Origin: Diabrotica undecimpunctata | Taxonomy: Eukaryota > Arthropoda > Insecta > Coleoptera > Chrysomelidae | Reading direction: 5' to 3' | Assembly (NCBI RefSeq): GCF_040954645.1 | Contig: NC_092806.1 | Coordinates: 160,514,328-160,578,327, forward strand | DNA length: 64,000 bases | In this document: piece after piece, positions 11,614 through 19,770 of the stretch | Position numbering within the stretch: the first letter of the stretch is position 1 | Layout of the letters: each line of letters starts with the position of its first letter | The notes under the pieces: model-generated | The model's database searches: none | Told to the model about the DNA's origin: nothing | What the model saw: the letters and a program-made list of their open reading frames with translations, nothing else | Translations under genes and position numbers: made by a program

Positions 11614-11618
<5 letters not shown>
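11135..11618. repeat. 484-bp near-perfect palindrome (230-bp arms, 24-bp loop)
   Basis: The sequence 11135-11364 is repeated as its reverse complement at 11389-11618. I compared both arms by eye across many blocks and found no mismatch. The central 24 bases (11365-11388) are unique. Both sides abut or lie near TA dinucleotide runs. Each arm contains a hammerhead-like core (see 11520-11547). The arms resemble terminal repeats of Penelope-like elements, which often occur in inverted arrangement, but no Penelope ORF adjoins. It could also be a fold-back element. Confidence 0.9.
11520..11547 (+). ncRNA. Hammerhead-ribozyme-like core in palindrome arm
   Basis: CTGATGA (11520-11526), one extra T, a 6-bp hairpin GCAAAT-AAAG-ATTTGC (11528-11543) and GAAA (11544-11547) reproduce the order of the hammerhead core: CUGANGA, stem II, GAAA. 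The flanks CACC before and GGT after could form a short stem I. Against it: the bulged T next to stem II and no clear stem III with a UH cleavage site. The same motif is mirrored on the minus strand at 11206-11233. Hammerheads are known in Penelope-like terminal repeats. Confidence 0.35.

Positions 11619-11664
<46 letters not shown>
11615..11664. repeat. (TA)n microsatellite
   Basis: About 48 bp of TA repeats joining the right arm of the palindrome to a LINE fragment. Confidence 0.9.
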
Positions 11665-11667
<3 letters not shown>

Positions 11668-12290
11668 AAAATATACAGATACCAGAATACAGAATACCAG
11701 AAAACAACGCAATTCAGGCATAGTTGTAGACATCAAAGGCCAGATTTTGACTACCATTGAAGTTAAATTACGAAGATGGAAAGAATATATGCAGAAAATG
11801 TAAAGAACATAGATTAATTAGCTTAATGAGCCATGTACTTAAAGTACTCCTTACTATCATTCACTCGCGCATATACACCAAATTAGACGACCCCTGAGTG
11901 AAGTTCAATTTGGATTCAGAGCAGGCCTCGGAACGAGGGAAGCACTTTTTAGTTTGCAAGTTGTAATACAGAGAGCCAGGGATGTCAACTGCGATGTGTA
12001 TGCATGTTTCATTGATTTCGAGAAGGCATTTGATAAAGTCCCACATGGGAAACTAATCGATATCCTAAAAACATCAGGACTCGATGGTAAGGATATAAGA
12101 CTGATCTCAAACTTATATCTCCAAAAAAAAAAGCAACAGTGCGATTAGAAAATGAACTGTCCGAGATCTTCACAGTCGAAAAAGGAGTTAGACAGGGTTG
12201 CATATTGTCAGTTTATTTCGAGCTGCTGTGAATAGAATAAGATGGGTCAATGTGGTCGCCAACATCTCTAGAAGATAGGTACAATTAGAA
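11664..12290 (+). pseudogene. LINE reverse transcriptase, internally deleted
   Basis: Readable pieces in order: a linker [55 protein letters not shown]; motif A CFIDFEKAFDKVPHGKLIDI (in a 64-codon open frame from 11954); [12 protein letters not shown]; then directly RAAVNRIRWVNVVANISRR and a stop. The GVRQGC motif jumps straight to the C-terminal end of the protein, so the catalytic YADD/FADD region and about 200 residues were deleted. It belongs to the same family as the copies at 13811-14311 and 47501-48766, judged by shared sequence around VLK--L-IIHSR and GTREALF. Confidence 0.75.
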
Positions 12291-12759
12291 GAAGAAAATA
12301 TGCAGGGTTCATATTGTCCAAGCATGGAGAATATCATTGCCTACATTTTCCTAAATTTGATATTCTGTAAGTACCATCAAAGAATATAGACGGTTAAGAA
12401 TATAAGCGTCTATATTCTTTGGTACCATAATGGATACAGTGGCGGATCCAAGGGGGGGGGTCACGGGGGTCATGACCACCCCCAAAACAAAATTAAATAT
12501 CAATCAAATAATCCTAAAAAAATTATTTAAAACCCATCAACCCTATAAGCAGGAAGTCAAGAGTTGAAATGATTCAAACTCATTTATTCTAGGGGTAAGT
12601 GTAGAATTATATGGAAGCCTTTTTAAATTGCTCTTTAAAAAAATCAACAATTCTAAATACAGTAATACCTCGACTAAGACTTCCACGAATTCAGAGTTAC
12701 GCGATTTTCAAATTTTGTCAATTCGTCATTTGAGTGCCAGAGGCTCGTATAGTTTCTCG

Positions 12760-13170
12760 TCGAACCTGTCGTCAAAACCAATCTGCTAACTCTTGCGAAG
12801 ACACCAGAAACCAGAATATTATTGAACCAACTACTTAATGCATATTCCACAGTAGAACAAGAGTTTTCACTGTGGATGCAAAAGTGGAAAAGAGTCGTGC
12901 AAAATAATGGAAAACTTCCAGATTGTTTTTAGAAGTATTAGAAAACTGCGATATTCATATGTATCCAAATATCAGAATATTTCTGCAAATATTAATTACA
13001 CTGCCAGTCAGTGCAGCAACAACAAAGCATTCTACGCTTAAGCGTCTAAAGACTTGGCTTAGAAATAGAAAGGTTAACTGGTTTAGCACTCATCAATGTG
13101 CATCCTGAAATTTTTCTAGATGTTGATGCAATCATAGAGCGATTTGATAAATCGGATAGGCGAAAAGAAT
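12760..13170 (+). pseudogene. hAT transposase C-terminal remnant
   Basis: Frames shift, but FLEVLENCDIHMYPNIRIFL, ITLPVSAATTKHSTLKRLK and TWLRNRK are followed in another frame by HPEIFLDVDAIIERFDK. This is the hAT C-terminal dimerisation region of the ZMYM-related type, with consensus LPVS-A--ERSFS-LKRLKTYLR and DVD-VI-EF at the end. In this copy the ERSFS block reads KHST. The rest of the transposase is unrecognisable. Confidence 0.7.
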
Positions 13171-13380
13171 ACATTTTTATAAAATTATATATTTACTTAT
13201 CTTATTCTTTTAGTACTTTAATCACTGAACTTTTATTTACCTCTCGTTGCCGGCTGTTGCTGACAATTCGTGAGAAAAATTTCAAATACCGAGTAAAAAA
13301 ATATTTTACTCACTTATAGCCTAATATGCCTAATTATAAAAATAACTATTCCTTAATCATATTATGTTTTTTGTTGAATA

Positions 13381-13764
13381 CTACTACTACTTGTCAGTTT
13401 ATAACGTTCTCCGCCGTTTTCCGACTTCCAATCGACACTTAGTCCGGTTGTTCCATAGGTCTTCTTTTATGGACCTCTCTCTCAGTTCTATATTGATTGT
13501 CTACTTTGCCAACTTTTTCTCCCTCGTCTACCTCGTTTTCCCTTTCCTTCTGGTTGCCATTTTAATATTTCCTTTGGTATTCGTTGTTCAGCCATTCTTT
13601 GTATGTGTCCGAACCAGATAAGTTGTTTTGTTGTTAGGTCATCTGTGATTGTTCGTTTGATTCTCATTATTTCTCTAATGCGTTCGTTGGTAATCCTTTC
13701 TTTTCTAGATCTTAATGCAGCTCTTCTCCAAAAATCCTTTTCCGTCGCTTTCAGTTGAATTTCA
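13381..13764 (-). mobile_element. 5'-truncated LINE 3' end with 14-bp TSD
   Basis: Flanked by direct copies of TTTTTTGTTGAATA (13367-13380 and 13765-13778). On the minus strand it encodes the post-RT tail: EKDFWRRAALRSRKERITNE, REIMRIKRTITDDLTTKQLI and WFGHIQRM, then lysine-rich sequence. The 3' end is a GTAGTAGTAGTA tail touching the left duplication. The W-GH-QRM block is typical of the C-terminal connector of RTE-like LINEs. Confidence 0.85.
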
Positions 13765-13810
13765 TTTTTTGTTGAATAAATTAATTTAAATAAAATGCTG
13801 TTTACACTTA

Positions 13811-14311
13811 TTCTTAAGGTTTCTTCATCATTGCTGAAGGGTGGCTATAACTACAGCAAATTTCTCTCTATCTTGAGCTGTTCTTAGTGTCGAATGTGTG
13901 TCCATGCCTGTCCAGTCTCTTACATTCTTCGACCAGGAGCATTTTTTTCTTCCTGGACCTTTTCCTTCTACTTTCCCTTCTATTATGAGTCGTAGAAAGT
14001 TATATTTTTCTTCTCTGTAAATATGTCCTAGATAACTCGTTTTTCTGTTGTTAACAATATTTATGAGTTCTCTCTCAGTCCTCATTCTTCTCAGCACCTC
14101 GTTATTGGTCACGTGCTCTGTCCACGAAATCTTCAGCATTCTTCGAAAAACACACATTTCAAATGCTTCTATACGCCTCATACTTGTAATTCCGAGAGTC
14201 CATGTTCCCACTTCGTATAGCAATAAGGAATAAATGAATGTTTTTACAAATTGATATCGGATATCCAACGCTAAGATATAATTTATTAGGAATGTTAAAT
14301 ACATTCATTAA
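13811..14311 (-). mobile_element. 5'-truncated LINE 3' end with 12-bp TSD
   Basis: Flanked by TGTTTACACTTA (13799-13810 and 14312-14323). A 158-codon frame (14304-13828) carries the end of a reverse transcriptase: the LLYEVGTWTL thumb region, RRIEAFEMCVFRRMLKISWT, EHVTNNEVLRRM and TSYLGHIYREEKYNFLRLII. Its first codons are target sequence rather than element. The same family is longer at 47501-48766. Confidence 0.88.
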
Positions 14312-14805
14312 TGTTTACACTTACATTGAGTTATTGCATTTAAATTACTTAACTTTGGTTTATACTTATTTATCCTTGGTTTGTTCTTGATTTTGTAGCT
14401 ATAGGATAGGTGGGTTTAAATTCATTGTCTTTAAAATACCTAGTTTAAATTGGCAGTCCTTAATTTTTCAGTATTTATATTTTAATAACTTTCCTTTGGT
14501 TTAATAGTCTTGTACACTTGATTTTACTGTCATAGAGTATGTGGGTTTAAATTATTATTTTTTGTTTAAGTTTAAGACCCCTTAATGTTGTACCCTTCTT
14601 AGCACCCGTAAGGTATTTGTGTTTTAATAACTTCTCATTGGTTTAATATATCGCCTAAAATAATTATTGAGAAAATGATTCCCTTAGGTGAGGCACAAAT
14701 CATATCAATAGTAAAGGTGCAAAAATCTAAATCCTATATCAAAATCACCCTTAAGACTCATGACCCCCCCTGACCAAAATTTCTGGATCCGCCACTGAAT
14801 GGATA

Positions 14806-15354
14806 TCGACCATGTCGCACTAAAAACTCACCCTGTATTTGTTATTACTTCAGTTTTTTTAATAACTCATAATCTAAGCATACACGTAGAAAGATTTTTG
14901 ATAGAAAGTTGAATTTCCCATCTTCTAAAGAACAAAAAAATAATTTTGGTATAAAATAAATAAAAAAAAACAAACAATTCACTTTTTTTTAGTTCAATTA
15001 TTTTTATCCATATCTTTTTTTAGAAAAGATAGGTATTTATATAATGTTTCGAAAATAAAAAAGTTGACGTAATTTCCTTTAAACTGATTATTTTGGAAGT
15101 GTTTTTTTTTTTGATAAAATTTAACCAAGATATGGTTTTTTAACCAAGATTATGATTTTTATTGATTTTGTTTTTATATCTTTTAATCCTAATTTTTAAT
15201 AAAAAATATATTTGTAAATGGTCTCGTTTAGTGCCTATATATTTCTTAAAAGTAAACACTTTTTCATTGAATATCAACTATTCTATGAACGAAAAAAGTC
15301 AAACTGGAAGTTTATTTTTGTGTATTTCTCCTTTATAGCTCTACAGCCCTTGAT
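14806..15354. other. No recognised feature
   Basis: AT-rich, homopolymer-rich sequence between the hAT element and a small LINE remnant. Nothing codes convincingly. Confidence 0.45.
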
Positions 15355-15480
15355 TAGCATTAGACTACTTTAAAAAATCCTTCCAGCGTTCCCTATTCAA
15401 AACCAATCTTAACCATTATCCTTTTTCCCGTTACCTGTAGATCTGCTTCCACACCGTCCAAGAAGGGTTACTTTCGACAA
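15355..15480 (-). pseudogene. Short LINE C-terminal remnant
   Basis: The minus strand reads DGVEADLQVTGKRIMVKIGF, a stop, then GTLEGFFK. It resembles the W-DGVE-DL----R-W---A-DR-W tail of RTE-like LINEs. About 40 codons remain, so the identification is tentative. Confidence 0.35.
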
Positions 15481-15599
15481 GTTTTTTAACATCAATTTTC
15501 AAACCGGAGATATTACTTGATTTCGTTGTTCATATCATTTTTTGACAAGAGCTTCAAGATATACCAATTATTGAACAGCTTTGACGGTTCGCCGATTTA

Positions 15600-16414
15600 A
15601 GGTCGCGACATATTATCGTGCACGTATAGTTTCCGGCACGTGCGCGTTCACATTTTCATACATAGAACGTTTCAGTTTGGTTCGGTGAAGATATGATCTC
15701 GCTTTTCTCGACAAAAATTATGTGCAATTGCTCTTCTACTTAACGATGAAGAATGAAAAACTGTGTTAAAAAGAAGGTTTGAAGTACATCCAATGGTAAC
15801 AGAAAGGAAGAAGGAAGGTGAATACTGGACTTTATACAGAGAATTAATTGATGACGATGAAAAATATTATGGATATTTTATAATGAACAGGATTCAGTTT
15901 AAATATGTTTTAAATTTAATTTCACCTTCAGTTAAAAAACGCACACTGTCCGGAGTGTTCCACTGTTCCGTTAAAAAACAAAATACTACATTTTACGAAG
16001 TATTTTTAAAAAGAAGAGGTATCACTTTCGTACAAAAGTCCTAATTGTTTATCACTTCCGTGATTAATTGTCACAAAGCAATAAAAACACATGCATAAAT
16101 GACAAAATAGCCTCAAAAATTATTTTTTTAAATACTCTGTATCAAAATCAAACAAATACCTAAATAAACAACGAGGGGAAAACGACGGACATCTAATTCA
16201 CATTATCCTTACCAACCGGTTACGACTCGTTACGTAGCCGTCGGCATCAGTAAAATATTGTTTTCGAATATACTGAACGGGAACGTTAAGTGTCTGAAAC
16301 GCTATGTTCCGGTCAGTGTGCGTTGTTCATATTTAAAACCATTTAAATTATATTTTTCGGAAACTAAACGCTATGTGCTGGAAACGCAACGTGCATGATA
16401 ATATGCCACGACCT
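15600..16414. mobile_element. Second PIF/Harbinger-like element
   Basis: The left end AGGTCGCGACATATTATCGT and the right end (complement, 16414 leftward: AGGTCGTGGCATATTATCAT) form inverted repeats. They continue with GCACGT and GTTTCC-GCAC at matching distances. The immediate flanks are TTA/TAA-like on the left and CTA on the right, so the 3-bp duplication is imperfect. The interior carries a Harbinger transposase start. The size, about 815 bp, shows it is a deletion derivative. Confidence 0.72.
15763..16044 (+). pseudogene. Harbinger transposase N-terminal fragment
   Basis: A frame of 93 codons with KRRFEVHPMVTERKKEGEYW, then TLYRELIDDDEKYYGYFIM and FKYVLNLI. This is the same HPM/I-GEY--LY-EL---D-KF--YFRM pattern as the 4441-4845 copy, but it diverges enough to be another Harbinger family and runs on the other strand. 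After about residue 60 the sequence no longer resembles transposase. Confidence 0.75.
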
Positions 16415-16519
16415 CTATACCTAAGTTCTACGTAAACAGTCCGTTTTATTGGATTTACTAGGTATTTCCAACAGTGCAAATCGATTTAAAGATAGTCGCC
16501 GAGGTCAAAAACGCAGGTC

Positions 16520-16860
16520 TCCTAATTATCATGATCATCACCCAGCCCTTTGAGTCCACTGCTGGACATAGGCCTCCCTCATTTTTGTCCATTGTGCTCA
16601 TCTTGAGCACTTTTCATATAATTTCTTGGCAGTTTCTTGAGATCGTCAGTCCAACAAGCTCTCCACTCAGTCAGTCCACTCAAGCAATCTTTTGGTCCAA
16701 CTTTCATCACGGATTCAGGCGACGTGTTCCATTTCAGTGTGGCAATTCGAAAAATTACATCGGTAACTCTTGTTCTTCTTCTTAAGTCTTCATTTCTAAC
16801 TCAGTCACGAAGCGATATACTCAGCATTGATCTTTCCATTTTCCTCTGAGCTATTTGCAG
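16520..16860 (-). pseudogene. RTE LINE 3' end remnant (copy 1 of 3)
   Basis: The minus strand reads QRKMERSMLSISLRD, a stop, VRNEDLRRRTRVTDVIFRIA, and later TDDLKKLPRNYMK with GLKGWVMI at the end. This is the C-terminal tail of the insect RTE family seen again at 33390-33835 and 34265-34610. It ends towards a GATCATGATAATTA motif, the family's ATC/ATG-rich 3' end. Confidence 0.65.
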
Positions 16861-16894
16861 CGTTTTAGAAGTTATAGCTGTCAATGTCAAAGTT

Positions 16895-17245
16895 TCGACA
16901 CTATTGATATAATAAGTGACGTAAAACGTACAATTACCTGATGTTTTAGCACAAAACGTGACTTTTTGGCATAATACACGATATTTGACGTAAAAAGTAA
17001 ATTTTTAAGTGGCTTTATGATATATTATGTGACGTTTTGACACTAAATGTAACGTGAAACGTAACTTTTTTACATAATCGGACTTACTGACCACTCCGCT
17101 TTTCAACGACGCCCCATGCGTTGCGATGCGTCGAGCTATTTAAGAGTTACCTTGAAAGGAGCCATAAATGAGCAGAATTAACCTAAGCGTTTTCTTATGG
17201 GATGTAACATAGGAAATGAGTGCTTTCCTAGCCTATTTACTTAGA
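16895..17245. repeat. Degenerate ACGT-rich minisatellite plus conserved tail (copy 1)
   Basis: 16905-17075 repeats short units built around GACGT, AAAACGT and GTGACGTTTTGACA. About 115 bp downstream is TTCTTATGGGATGTAACATA then GGAAATGAG (17195-17222). Both components recur in the same order at 43655-44440, so this looks like a dispersed element with an internal minisatellite. Confidence 0.55.
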
Positions 17246-17379
17246 ATGCAGTACTGTCTAAGTTGCAATAAATAAAGAAATAAGATGAGAAATTTTTAAT
17301 TAGAAACATTAAATTTTTAATACATATAAATAATGGAGGACTTTTATAAGTAGATTTTCGTATGTGAACCGCACTCTTA

Positions 17380-17485
17380 CTAGATTGTTATGTTTTCATT
17401 TTTCATGGAACTCTCCTTTTGAAAAAATTAAGAGGCATTAAGTCGGGGAAGCGAGGTGGCCTGATATCATCTTTCTTGTAAACAA
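17380..17485 (-). pseudogene. Mariner-like transposase remnant
   Basis: The minus strand reads RPPRFPDLMPLNFFKRRVP, which matches the (W/R)PPRSPDLNPLDFFLWG segment near the third catalytic Asp of mariner-like transposases. Only this short block is recognisable. Confidence 0.4.
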
Positions 17486-18317
17486 ATTTTATCTAATGCG
17501 TCTATAAATTACTCCTTTCGCCATGTATGAAAATATATTTCTCTCTTTTAAAATTCCTCACAAAGTGAAAAAAAAACGCAAAATATCAGCGTTTTTTTTT
17601 GAGTATTTCGCTGTTTGTATAAGCATATCTTTATTGAATTTTCAAAAATGACCGAATGATTTACGGTATTTAATAATGGGACTCGGAAATATTACTATAT
17701 AAATGCAAAACTGCAAAATTTTCTGACTCCAAATCGAAATATTCTCAGACGTCAGTTAAATACACCGTCTGATGAAACACTCTGTATATGGATACTTAAG
17801 TATACCAAAGGATACAACACAATTATAAAATAAATCACCTCAAATACGAAAGATAATTCTCATAATCTTGTGTGACCTTCTGATAGACATACTTCGTGCC
17901 ACTAGACAAAAATATTTTATTCCATGTCTTCGTCAATAAATGACTTAGTTATACAATAATTCCCGTTATTTGATTTAAAGATATTGTTCTTATCAGTTAC
18001 ATTACTAAACAAATTTATTAGACATCGACTGATTGAATTATTGACTGAAGGTTTTAAGAAAATCTTGTTATCAGTAATAAGCTTAAGACTTTCTTACGAA
18101 TATAGCTGTAGCAGCTTTAAAGCAAAATAAAACATTTATCATCTTATTAAAGGACATGATTATTCAGAGAGAGCTAATAACACGCATTTTTAAAGAAAAT
18201 ATTGAAGGAAATGTTAAAAAACTCTTAATTAATTGAATAGTTAAATTAAAAAGTGTTCTGCATATTATTTTATTGTTAATCATACTACATGTTTCTTTAA
18301 ATAAAATACGTACTTAC
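17486..18317. other. No recognised feature; presumed AGPAT intron 2
   Basis: AT-rich DNA downstream of AGPAT exon 2 on the minus strand. I found no third AGPAT exon here or anywhere in 1-18317, so the intron either exceeds 18 kb or the gene continues outside the window. Confidence 0.5.
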
Positions 18318-18706
18318 CCATAATATCTAAAGAACTTTGGTGGTTTGAAACGATGATACACGCCTGGTCCTTCTCCAAATTTTCTTTCCCTCGCAACACC
18401 CATCTTATCCCGAGAAGAGTTGTAATCCATCGACAAAAATCACTAGCTAATCTAAAATATCACTTTTTATAACACAAACAAACCAAACCTATGTAACTCA
18501 ATCTGAAATTAATATACCTACAGCAAATTTTTCACATTTCCAGGCATAAAGCAGTAAACGGGGATGAGTATAACTGAATTTACCATAACCAAGGCATAAT
18601 AAAGGAAAAATTTTAAGTGGTATCTGAAAGCTGAACTTGCTTCATAAAGAAACGGAAGGATTAAGATACAACTCGCTAAAATTATTTCGGTGTATGTTGC
18701 AGTCAT
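18318..18706 (-). CDS. AGPAT: 1-acyl-sn-glycerol-3-phosphate acyltransferase, first two coding exons
   Basis: Transfers a fatty acyl group from acyl-CoA to lysophosphatidic acid to make phosphatidic acid, in the endoplasmic reticulum membrane. Exon 1 runs 18706 to 18522 from the ATG. It encodes hydrophobic segments (IILASCILILPFLYEASSAF, then FFLYYALVMVNSVILIPVY), the membrane-spanning N-terminus of AGPATs. A 70-bp intron (donor GTAGGT, acceptor TTTTAG) joins exon 2, 18451 to 18318, in phase. Its reading frame LLASDFCRWITTLLGIRWVL then VSNHQSSLDIMG contains acyltransferase motif I (NHX4D: NHQSSLD), the catalytic His-Asp pair. Exon 2 ends in a clean GTAAGT donor in phase 1. A competing frame through exon 2 with its own ATG is a shadow. 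The FPEGTR-containing exons are not in the window. Divergent to HERC2. Confidence 0.9.
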
Positions 18707-19329
18707 TCCGAACCCTTTCTTGATAATTTACAACATACCAAATAAATCAATTTTTCAAATGTGGTGCACTAAACAATGATGATAAATAATATTTTATGTA
18801 CTACGCCCTGTTGCCAAATTTCATAGATGTTTGGACCTAATTCCCCTCCTACTTAACTGTCAAATCCTGTACGAGGGAATAGTTAAAAGTTTATGTTTCT
18901 TCAACGAAACAAGCCTTAAAAATTGTTGTTGCTTAAAATTATTCATACAAAAATAGGCAAAAGGGAAGAAAATTACATAAGTGAAACCACATTGTCCATG
19001 AATATGTCTCTCAAAAAGCTATTTGTCATAAATAGAAGTTTAAAAGAGGTATTCTGTATGCTGTAGGTATGTACCTACTACGAGAATATTGCGATGGAGT
19101 AAAATGTTGTAAATTGATTAAAACTGTTCGAATCGCATATTGGAACGAAGAAATAAATGTTATATATACATAAAACAAATATAAATTTAAAACTCAAAAT
19201 AAAATGATTGCAATTTTTTTGCGACAACGTGCATGATTTGTTAAGTCAGAAAACTTAAACTGCTTTTAATATTGGATTTAAAAATTCTAAGTTAAACACT
19301 TGTACAATGTGTAAGTTTTCATTAGGTGT

Positions 19330-19403
19330 CTGTTTATAACTGATTTTATATACTTCTAATATTCCTCTGTTTATAACTGATTTTATATACTTCCAATATT
19401 CCT
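19330..19403. repeat. 37-bp tandem duplication
   Basis: CTGTTTATAACTGATTTTAT and the following 17 bases occur twice head to tail (19330-19366 and 19367-19403) with a single T/C difference. Confidence 0.9.
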
Positions 19404-19614
19404 ATACGAATAAATAGATGTTGTAAGTTTCCATCCCCATCAATTTTGTGGAAAACAGTAACCAGGATACCATCGATGTAATGTATAATAAGTTGCCTAT
19501 TTCAAATTCCTGTTTTCCTTTCCTTTCTAAGATCTGGCAACAGTGCAACAACTTAATGTCATTACTGTCACAATCGACAACTTGTCAGTTCCGTGTCAAG
19601 TTACTTTGACAAAA

Positions 19615-19632
19615 ATGTTTACAATTTGCAAG
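19615..19632 (+). promoter_or_regulatory. Candidate HERC2 leader exon end with short upstream ORF
   Basis: A donor-like GTACGG follows CAAG at 19632. The first coding exon has an acceptor, TTTGTAG, ending at 19757. If these are joined, an upstream ATG at 19615 gives a 9-codon uORF (MFTICKILA) that stops 2 bases before the main ATG at 19771. Splicing of a leader is inferred, not shown. Confidence 0.35.
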
Positions 19633-19770
19633 GTACGGTAAATATTAATTTATTGAATGAATAAACCTCATTGTCTTAATAATAATGGAAGATAAAACTA
19701 CAAAATCTTCAATCTCATCGATATTATGTTATGATTTTAACTCAAATTCGTTTGTAGATACTCGCCTAAA

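Larger units (their letters stand above)
12437..14797. mobile_element. hAT transposon with 8-bp TSD and two nested LINEs
   Basis: The termini CAGTGGCGGATCCA (12437-12450) and its complement (14784-14797) are a classic hAT inverted repeat. The direct repeat AATGGATA stands on both sides (12429-12436 and 14798-14805), an exact 8-bp target duplication. G-rich runs follow both ends. The + strand interior carries remnants of a hAT transposase C-terminus. Two minus-strand LINE fragments, each with its own target duplication, were inserted later at 13381-13764 and 13811-14311, adding about 0.9 kb. Confidence 0.92.
18707..19757. promoter_or_regulatory. Shared AGPAT-HERC2 divergent intergenic region
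   Basis: About 1.06 kb separates the two start codons and must contain both 5' UTRs and transcription starts unless either gene has a distant leader exon. No unambiguous TATA box or CpG-rich core was found. It includes a 37-bp tandem duplication (19330-19403) and, at its right end, a probable HERC2 leader exon ending at 19632. Confidence 0.5.

Noticed and set aside
18318..18432. Separate minus-strand gene starting MDYNSSRDKMGVARERKFGE
   Set aside because: The alternative frame across the same bases, spliced to 18522, gives a convincing AGPAT motif I. The ATG frame matches nothing I know.
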